This document shows positions 1-5,795 of a DNA stretch of 17,085 nucleotides, one piece after another. Origin of the DNA: Verrucomicrobiaceae bacterium UBA7681 (GTDB taxonomy: Bacteria > Verrucomicrobiota > Verrucomicrobiia > Verrucomicrobiales > Verrucomicrobiaceae); contig DLGZ01000054.1 of the NCBI GenBank assembly GCA_002482965.1, positions 172,371-189,455 on the forward strand, read 5' to 3'. Made by a program: the position numbers and the translations under genes. How positions within the stretch are numbered: the first letter of the stretch is position 1; each line of letters starts with the position of its first letter. The notes beneath the pieces were generated by a model. The model was not told the origin of the DNA. It saw only the letters and a program-made list of their open reading frames with translations, and searched no databases.

Positions 1-839
1 GCCGACCAGTTGTTGACCGTCGCGGTGATAACTCCACGCAGCGTGGTTGCAGCGACCTTGAAGTTCGGGAATTCCTTCACTGCGGTCTCGATCATCGCCT
101 TGAAGGCCCCGGTCTCGATCTTCGTGAGGTTGTGGTCTACACCCTTGACCTCGAAGCCGAGGGATGCGGTGAAGTCCTCTTCGTTGCCGATCATGACATC
201 GACGTATTTCGCGATCTCGCGGTTCACTTCCTGGGCCTTCTTGAGGCCTCCAATGGTTTTCCACAGCGAGGGGCGGTAGTTGAGATCGTAGCTGACGATG
301 GTTCCGTACTTGTTGGCGGCCTTCACGGCCTCAATAGTGACGGCCGCAGTCGTCTCGGAGAGCGCCGCGTAGATGCCGCCGGTGTGGAACCAGCGCACGC
401 CGAGGGTGCCGAAAATGTGATCCCAGTCGATGTCGCCGGGCTTGAGCTGCGAGGCGGCAGTGTTGCCACGGTCAGGATTGCCGACGGCACCGCGGATGCC
501 GAAGCCGCGCTCAGTGAAGTTCAGGCCGTTGCGGACATTGCGGCCGATGCCGTCGTCTTCGCGCCACTGGATGAAATCGGTGGCGACGCCGCCCTGCATG
601 ATGAAGTCTTCGATGAGATGGCCGACTTCATTGTCCACGAAGGCGGTGACGACGGCGGTCTTGTAGCCGAAGCATTTTCTCAGGCCGCGTGAGGTGTTGT
701 ATTCGCCGCCGCCCTCCCAAGCCTGGAATTGACGGGCCGTGCGAATGCGGCCCTCGCCTGGATCAAGACGGAGCATGACTTCTCCGAGTGAGATTTGGTC
801 GAAGGCGCAGGATTCGCGAGGTTTGATGGTGAGGCTCAT
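1..839 (-). CDS. PfkB-family sugar kinase, 2-keto-3-deoxygluconate kinase-like (C-terminus cut by window edge)
   Basis: Probably phosphorylates a sugar acid such as 2-keto-3-deoxygluconate with ATP in the cytoplasm. Only the first 279 residues are visible; the gene runs off position 1. The start is the ATG at 839-837, giving MSLTIKPRES. The sugar-binding part of the PfkB fold is clear: SLGEVMLRLDPGEG at 17-30, the glycine-rich GGGEYN at 43-48 followed by a typical Arg/Gly helix, and YDLNYRPSLW at 184-193, which matches the D-x-N-x-R-x-x-LW stretch typical of KdgK-type kinases. The catalytic GAGD motif would lie in the missing part. A hydroxyacid dehydrogenase gene ends 52 nt upstream on the same strand, so the two are probably co-transcribed and may serve one sugar-acid route (inference). 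No Shine-Dalgarno is visible. Another PfkB substrate, such as fructose or ribose, cannot be excluded. Confidence 0.82.
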   Translation of the reverse strand, partial: MSLTIKPRESCAFDQISLGEVMLRLDPGEGRIRTARQFQAWEGGGEYNTSRGLRKCFGYKTAVVTAFVDNEVGHLIEDFIMQGGVATDFIQWREDDGIGRNVRNGLNFTERGFGIRGAVGNPDRGNTAASQLKPGDIDWDHIFGTLGVRWFHTGGIYAALSETTAAVTIEAVKAANKYGTIVSYDLNYRPSLWKTIGGLKKAQEVNREIAKYVDVMIGNEEDFTASLGFEVKGVDHNLTKIETGAFKAMIETAVKEFPNFKVAATTLRGVITATVNNWS

Positions 840-891
840 GATTGGGAAAGGCGGGATATTGGCTGAATGTGGAAAGCTGTAAATAAAGAAC

Positions 892-1857
892 TCAGAAGCT
901 GTTGGCCTGGGCGTGCGGCTTCTCGCCGGCGAGGAGAAGCGTGAGGTTTTCGACGGCACAGCAGGCCTGGCGCTGCACGCTCTCGTGGGTGCGGGAGCCG
1001 ATGTGCGGGGTGACGATGCAATTCGGCAGTTTGAGCAGCGGATGATTTGCGTCCGGGGGCTCGACCTCCAGCACGTCGGTGCCGTAGCCGGCGACCTGAC
1101 CGGATGTGAGGGCGGCGACCATGTCGTCGGTGTGGACGATCTCACCGCGTGCGCAGTTGAGGATGATCACGCCCTTTTTCATCTTGGCGATGGAGGCGGC
1201 GCAGATCATGTCCTGCGTCTCGGGTGTGAGGTTCGTGTGCAGGGAGAGGTAGTCCGAGCAGGCGAAAACTTCATCGAGCGTGGTGGCGCGCTTCACGTTG
1301 TACTGAGCGGCAAATTTTTCGTCCCAGTAGAGGTCGTAGCCGACGACTTCCATGCCGAAGGCGCGGGCACGGATGGCGACTTCCTTGCCGATGCGGCCGA
1401 GACCGACGATGCCGATGGTCTTGCCCATCACCTCATGGCCGGTCTTGCGTTTCCAGCCGCCGGAGCGTGTGGAGTCGGTGTGGAAGTAGAAGTTTTTCTC
1501 GAGAGCGAGAAGCAGGAGGAAGGTGTGCTCGGCGACGGTGGTGTGGTTGACGCCGGGTGTGAAGAGCACGGGGATCTTGAATTCGGTGGCGCTCTTGACG
1601 TCGATTTTGTCGAGGCCGATGCCGTATTTGCTGATGACCTTGAGGCGCGGGAGGGATTTTTCGATCACGGCGCGGGTGATGGCGTCATCGCCGCAGATGA
1701 AAGCGTCGAACTCGCCGGCGAGTTCGAGCATGCGTGATTCGGGCAGAGGGCCGCGCTCGCTGACGACCTCGAAACCGGCGGCAGTCATCAGGTCGTGGTG
1801 GCGGCCGGGGGTGTCTTGGAATGACGTGGTGGTGAGGAGTACGCGGGTGGGGCTCAT
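892..1857 (-). CDS. D-isomer-specific 2-hydroxyacid dehydrogenase (phosphoglycerate dehydrogenase-like)
   Basis: NAD-dependent cytoplasmic oxidoreductase that interconverts a D-2-hydroxyacid and a 2-ketoacid. The 321-residue protein has the family layout: a split N-terminal substrate domain, the Rossmann motif TIGIVGLGRIG at 147-157 with an acidic residue (D175) at the end of the second strand, then the catalytic Arg in NCARGEIV (R237), the Glu in DVLEVEPP (264-266) and the His in TPHIGS (H285). KYGIGLDKID at 78-87 is the usual substrate-loop region. It lacks the C-terminal ACT domain of long SerA enzymes. The ATG at 1857-1855 starts just before a strand typical for the family. An in-frame extension to 2004 exists but contains no family sequence and was not used. 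It lies 52 nt upstream of the sugar kinase. Substrate unknown: phosphoglycerate, glyoxylate or a ketogluconate are all possible. Confidence 0.9.
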   Translation of the reverse strand: MSPTRVLLTTTSFQDTPGRHHDLMTAAGFEVVSERGPLPESRMLELAGEFDAFICGDDAITRAVIEKSLPRLKVISKYGIGLDKIDVKSATEFKIPVLFTPGVNHTTVAEHTFLLLLALEKNFYFHTDSTRSGGWKRKTGHEVMGKTIGIVGLGRIGKEVAIRARAFGMEVVGYDLYWDEKFAAQYNVKRATTLDEVFACSDYLSLHTNLTPETQDMICAASIAKMKKGVIILNCARGEIVHTDDMVAALTSGQVAGYGTDVLEVEPPDANHPLLKLPNCIVTPHIGSRTHESVQRQACCAVENLTLLLAGEKPHAQANSF

Positions 1858-2051
1858 GAGGAAAGGTTGGGGGGATTCAGGGTGGCTGGGGAGGACTTCA
1901 TAGCGGGGAACAGGTCCGCCGCATCTAGGACATAAGAAAAAGAGTTTTTCAACCTGCGAGCCCTTTTTCAAGAGTCTTTCAAAAGCGAACTGGGGTTCTA
2001 TCACCGGAAACTCCGTACTGGAAAATTTGCGAGAAGAGCTTAAATGTGAGG
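1858..2051. promoter_or_regulatory. Divergent intergenic region between the dehydrogenase and pagL-like genes
   Basis: This 194-nt gap must carry the promoters of two divergent transcription units. No convincing sigma-70 -35/-10 pair was found on either strand. What stands out is a set of TTTCAA (minus-strand TTGAAA) boxes: GAGTTTTTCAA at 1942-1952 and GAGTCTTTCAA at 1972-1982, exactly 30 bp apart, with another TTTTTCAA at 1964-1971. These could be an operator or -35-like elements for the minus-strand gene, but that is inference. Confidence 0.35.
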
Positions 2052-2651
2052 ATGATTCGATTTCTTTCCTGCATTGCCTGCGCGCTGATGGTCACCACGA
2101 CGGGCTTCTCCAAATCTCCCGTACCGCCTGTGGAGCTCAAGCCCTGGGACAAAGGTGCCCTTGAGTTTGAAACAGGGATGCTGTGGAAGGTCGGCGGCGA
2201 CACCACTTTTAATTATCGCATCATCCCTTTCATCGTTTCCTGGCGCACGCCGGAGTGGTTTGGATTTCATTTCCGCAATGGGTCTGCGCTCGTGGTGCGG
2301 CAGAAGTTTTCTGCGATGGCCAATTTCATCGAGACGGGGTCTGAGAACCGCTACCTCGGGTTTTCCGGCGGTGGGGTGATTGAATGGTGGAACCCGAGTG
2401 CGACGTGGAGCGTCTTTGGCTCTGGTGGTGGCGGTGTGGGCTGGATCGATGCGCAGGATGCGCCCGGGGGCCAGGGCCAGGATTTCACGCTGAACTGGTA
2501 CAGCCAGCTCGGCGTTTCGCACACTCTTACCGAAAAGTGGTCGGTCAATGCCAGTGCGATGTTTCAACATCTCTCGAACGGTGGGCAAACGAATCCGAAT
2601 CCGGGGCTGAATGCGCTGGGTGTGCTGATAGGTGTACGCAGGAGTTTTTGA
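2052..2651 (+). CDS. PagL-type lipid A 3-O-deacylase (acyloxyacyl hydrolase family), outer membrane
   Basis: Likely removes the 3-O-linked acyl chain of lipid A from within the outer membrane. The 199-residue protein begins with a hydrophobic signal peptide (about residues 1-20), then has alternating strands typical of a small beta-barrel and ends in Phe, as many outer-membrane barrels do. The catalytic signature of the family is present near the C-terminus: QHLSNGG, giving H173 and S175 followed by N176, then NPNPGLNALG, the usual Asn/Pro/Gly stretch after the active site. Length is close to known PagL proteins. The start is uncertain: ATG at 2052 was preferred, but an in-frame GTG at 2046 adds two residues and is better spaced from the purine run at 2031-2036. 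The next gene follows after 55 nt on the same strand. Family call is good; enzymatic activity is inferred from the motif. Confidence 0.82.
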   Translation: MIRFLSCIACALMVTTTGFSKSPVPPVELKPWDKGALEFETGMLWKVGGDTTFNYRIIPFIVSWRTPEWFGFHFRNGSALVVRQKFSAMANFIETGSENRYLGFSGGGVIEWWNPSATWSVFGSGGGGVGWIDAQDAPGGQGQDFTLNWYSQLGVSHTLTEKWSVNASAMFQHLSNGGQTNPNPGLNALGVLIGVRRSF

Positions 2652-2706
2652 GCGGGGCAAAATGAAGCTGGCCAGATGAGGTGGAGCATTTCATGGTGAA
2701 CGCACC

Positions 2707-3936
2707 ATGAGCTTACGCATTCTGACCGCATTCGTTTTTGCAGCCGCCTCCCTGCACGCCGCTGATCTTTATTTCCCGCCGCCGGACAGTGAAGGTGGGT
2801 GGCGAGAGGCGAAGGGCGAGAAGGAATGCCGTGAGCTGGGGGGCATGGATTTGGTGAAGCTGGAGCCTGCTTATACCATGACCGAACGCTCCACGGGCAA
2901 TGGCGGGCTGGTGGTGGTGCACAAAGGGTATCTGGTGTTTGAGAAGTACTTTGGCCGTGCGAGCCGCAACAGCAATCCGGACATGGCCTCCACGGGGAAG
3001 GCTTTTTGCAGCATCGCGTGTGGCATCATGCTGCATGAGTTTAAGGACAAGATTCCTGAGGGGCTGGATACGAAGGTGTTTACTGAGAAGTATCTGCCGG
3101 AAGCGTTTCCGCTGAATGATCCGCGCAAGGCGGACATCAAGCTGGGGCAGTTGCTTTGCATGACTGGGGGCTACTGGGGCGAAGGGCAGACGCCAACGGG
3201 GTATGTCAAAGGTGATCCGAAGGCACGGCAGCTCAAACCGGTGCCGGGGCAGAACATCAAGGATCTGGACAAGTCTTCGCTCAATGTGCCGCTGTGGACG
3301 GAGCCGGGGGCTGGGTATTCGTATTCCTCCCCTTCCCCACACATTGCGAGCATCGTGCTGCGTCATGTGACCGGTATGGAGCTGAAGGATTACATTGATG
3401 CGCGGCTGGCGAAGCCGCAGGGCTGGGGTGCGTGGGATTACTGCCTGCACCGTGGCGACTTCGTGATGCCGCATGCGAATGGCGCGGGGAGCACGGCGCT
3501 GCATGCGACGGATGCGGTGCGCATGGGCTACTGCCTGGCGCATGGTGGTAAGTGGAAGGATCAGCAACTGGTGCCAGCGGATTATATCAAGAAGTGCCAG
3601 ACGTGGAGTCCGTACAATCCGCACACGCCGTTCTCGCTGCAGTTTGAGCACAATGCGGACGGGCATGTGGCGGGTGCGCCGAAGGATGCGTTTTGGAAAT
3701 CGGGAGCGGGTGGTTTTTGCCTGTATGTGGTGCCGTCGCTGGATCTGGTGATCTACAAGCTGGGCGGCAAGGACGGGCAGTATGACCCGACGCTGACACG
3801 TATTCCGCAGCCGGAGCAGAAGCATGACCGGGACAACTGGCAGCCGATTCCGGGGAATGCGTTTATGGAGGGAAGCGGTGCGGCTTCGCTGAATCGAGTG
3901 CTGGAGATGGTGTGTGCGGCGGTGCGGATTGACTGA
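2707..3936 (+). CDS. Secreted serine hydrolase, beta-lactamase / penicillin-binding fold (class C-like)
   Basis: An exported hydrolase of the serine beta-lactamase superfamily, 409 residues. The first 18-19 residues form a signal peptide (hydrophobic core, cleavage near SLHA-AD). The nucleophile motif S-x-x-K appears as STGK (S95, K98). The second motif lies in GYSYSSPSPHIAS around Y206; it reads Y-S-S where class C enzymes usually have Y-x-N. The third active-site strand is probably the KSGAGG stretch at 331-336, followed by VPSLDLVIYKLGG, which resembles the C-terminal strand of esterase-type members. It follows the pagL-like gene by 55 nt and may be co-transcribed. The substrate could be a peptide, ester or beta-lactam; members of this superfamily cannot be assigned from sequence alone. 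The stop lies 6 nt from the stop of the convergent ClC gene. Confidence 0.85.
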   Translation: MSLRILTAFVFAAASLHAADLYFPPPDSEGGWREAKGEKECRELGGMDLVKLEPAYTMTERSTGNGGLVVVHKGYLVFEKYFGRASRNSNPDMASTGKAFCSIACGIMLHEFKDKIPEGLDTKVFTEKYLPEAFPLNDPRKADIKLGQLLCMTGGYWGEGQTPTGYVKGDPKARQLKPVPGQNIKDLDKSSLNVPLWTEPGAGYSYSSPSPHIASIVLRHVTGMELKDYIDARLAKPQGWGAWDYCLHRGDFVMPHANGAGSTALHATDAVRMGYCLAHGGKWKDQQLVPADYIKKCQTWSPYNPHTPFSLQFEHNADGHVAGAPKDAFWKSGAGGFCLYVVPSLDLVIYKLGGKDGQYDPTLTRIPQPEQKHDRDNWQPIPGNAFMEGSGAASLNRVLEMVCAAVRID

Positions 3937-3952
3937 GGCGGATCAATCCTCA
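3934..3952. other. Small inverted repeat covering two convergent stop codons
   Basis: TGAGG at 3934-3938 pairs with CCTCA at 3948-3952 around a 9-nt loop. The stop codon of the serine hydrolase (3934-3936) and that of the ClC gene (3943-3945 on the minus strand) both lie inside it. The stem is only 5 bp and has no T-run, so a terminator role is doubtful. Confidence 0.25.
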
Positions 3953-5655
3953 CCTACTTTGCCATAGGCCAGCTGCGCGCGAAGGAGATCGTGCAGGGTG
4001 ACGACGCCGAGCAGGGCTTGTTTGTCATCGCACAGCACGACCATGCCGGCGCGTGAATCGATGATGCGGGACTGGATGACGCGGATGCTTTCCTGAGGAT
4101 CCACTATGACTGCGGGCTCGACCATGGGCTCGGCATTGGAGATGAGTGCGCGTTCGATTTCATGGCGGGTGAGCACGCCCACAACCTTGCCGTTTCGAAG
4201 CACGGGGAAGTTCGAATACGGATGACCGTCAAAGGCGGCGCGCATGGATTCAGCGCCGATGTCGGTGAGGGATTCCGGATGGAAGTTGGCAATGGCTGAG
4301 GCAGGCAGGTTCTGCCAGGCGCCCAGATCTCGCGGAGGAATGATGTGCGTGAGGTGGTGCCCGTCCTGCTCCAGCACGGCTTCGTAAAAATTCGAGCGCA
4401 TCAGCCGGCGGCTGATGGCCTGACTCACCAACGCGCCGAGCATCAGTGGCAGCACGAGGGAAAACTGGTGCGTCATTTCAAACACGATCAAAATCCCTGT
4501 GACCGGCGCACGCACCACTGCTCCGAGGCAGGCGCACATGCCCACCACGGCCAGCACCACCTTATCCCCCTCATGCAGGGGCAGCGCCAGCCCGCCGAGA
4601 CCCGCTGCGGCCAGCCCCGCCATGCCGCCAAAAAACAGCGTGGGCGAAAAAATCCCGCCGCAGCCGCCCAACCCGTAGCACAGTACGGTGGCGAGCAGCT
4701 TGGCCACCAGCAGCAGTGCCGCGAGCTGCCATGCGAGCCTGCCCGAAAGCGCATCTGAAAGATCATTGTAGCCAAGGCTGAAAACGCCGAGACGCCCGGT
4801 CTGCTTCCAGACCAGCATGCCGATGGCCCAGGTGGCCAGAGCCCCCACCGCAGGGAGAGCCCAGGCGGGCAGACGCCGCTGGGCGCGGGACCAGCCGCGC
4901 AAATTCAGGCTGAAATGCTGGAAGAGCAAACCGGCCAGCGTCGCGCAGGCGGCCACCCAGGGTGTCAGTAAATAGACCTGCCAGCCGGGCTCATTCGGCA
5001 CATCCATGCGAAACGCCGACTCCGCACCCAGCAGGCCATGCACCACGAGCGCACCGATCAAAGAGGCCATGAGCACGTTGCCGAGGAAGCGGCTGTTGAG
5101 ATCGCCGATGATTTCCTCCAGCACAAAGGTGACGGCGGCGAGTGGTGTGTTGAACGCCGCTGCCAGACCTGCCGCCGCCCCTGCTGCTGCGGGCATGCGA
5201 TGCTTGGCTTTGGCCAAGCCCAGCCGCGTGGCGATGAAGGAACCCATGGTGCCCGCCATCTGCACGGAGGGGCCTTCGCGCCCCAGGCTCATGCCACTGC
5301 CGATGCTCAGTGCTCCGGCCACAAACTTCACCCACATGATGCGTGGTGACGACCAGCCAAACTCCTTCCAATACGCCAGCTTCAACTGTGGAATGCCACT
5401 GCCTGCGGCAGATGGGCCGGCGAAGTGGAGCAGCAGTCCTGAGGCCAGAGAAGCCGCCAGCATAAGGGCCAGCGTGCGCCAGGCAAACGTATCAGGCGAC
5501 TGGGCCGCCCAGGTTTCAATCGTGCGGCTATAGAGCAGGTGGATGCACTGATGGAAGGCTACAGCGATCCCGCCACCGGCCACACCATAAATCGCTGTTG
5601 CAACATACAAACGGGGACGCGGCGGCAGCTTGGCAAGGAGGCTGCGGAGGCTCAT
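3943..5655 (-). CDS. ClC-family chloride channel or Cl-/H+ antiporter with C-terminal CBS domain pair
   Basis: Integral membrane protein of 570 residues that moves chloride, probably in exchange for protons. The three selectivity motifs are present: GSGIPQ at 85-90, GREGPS at 125-130 and GIFSPTL at 334-340. The gating Glu of GREGP (E127) is present, as is the inner proton Glu (E180/E181 in FVLEEIIGD) that marks antiporters rather than channels, and a Tyr (Y424) near the end of the membrane part that fits the chloride-coordinating Tyr. After residue about 440 comes a soluble tail with two CBS repeats (FPVLRNGKVVGVLTRHEI at 483-500 and MVVLCDDKQALLGVVTLHDL at 538-557), usually a nucleotide-sensing module. 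The start ATG at 5655-5653 was chosen because MSLRSLLAKL leads into the first helix; the in-frame extension to 5886 is non-homologous and overlaps the divergent gene. Physiological role (acid resistance, volume control) is not shown here. Confidence 0.92.
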   Translation of the reverse strand: MSLRSLLAKLPPRPRLYVATAIYGVAGGGIAVAFHQCIHLLYSRTIETWAAQSPDTFAWRTLALMLAASLASGLLLHFAGPSAAGSGIPQLKLAYWKEFGWSSPRIMWVKFVAGALSIGSGMSLGREGPSVQMAGTMGSFIATRLGLAKAKHRMPAAAGAAAGLAAAFNTPLAAVTFVLEEIIGDLNSRFLGNVLMASLIGALVVHGLLGAESAFRMDVPNEPGWQVYLLTPWVAACATLAGLLFQHFSLNLRGWSRAQRRLPAWALPAVGALATWAIGMLVWKQTGRLGVFSLGYNDLSDALSGRLAWQLAALLLVAKLLATVLCYGLGGCGGIFSPTLFFGGMAGLAAAGLGGLALPLHEGDKVVLAVVGMCACLGAVVRAPVTGILIVFEMTHQFSLVLPLMLGALVSQAISRRLMRSNFYEAVLEQDGHHLTHIIPPRDLGAWQNLPASAIANFHPESLTDIGAESMRAAFDGHPYSNFPVLRNGKVVGVLTRHEIERALISNAEPMVEPAVIVDPQESIRVIQSRIIDSRAGMVVLCDDKQALLGVVTLHDLLRAQLAYGKVGED

Positions 5656-5795
5656 GCTTACACCAAGCACAGCTTGAAAATCCGTCCACCAGCGATCACT
5701 GCCGCCAGCCCTTTTATTGCTCTCTTTTGAGGCAAGTGGCAGGGAGCATTCGATGATTGACAGATCATCGTCCGCTCGCCTGTTCTCTACCCACC
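5656..5795. promoter_or_regulatory. Divergent intergenic region between ClC and cytochrome genes
   Basis: This 140-nt gap separates two divergent starts and must hold both promoters. I see no clear -35/-10 pair, no strong hairpin and no Shine-Dalgarno next to either ATG. Confidence 0.3.

Noticed and set aside
132..692. 186-codon plus-strand frame at the left edge
   Set aside because: It is antisense to the PfkB kinase, which shows clear family motifs.
1858..2004. N-terminal extension of the dehydrogenase with a CPRCGG motif
   Set aside because: It looks like a zinc-ribbon fragment, but two cysteines alone are not enough, the family starts near MSPTRVLL, and the stretch contains the repeated TTTCAA boxes.
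2713..3825. 370-codon open frame opposite the serine hydrolase
   Set aside because: Arg/His-rich antisense translation of a clear gene; no recognisable domain.
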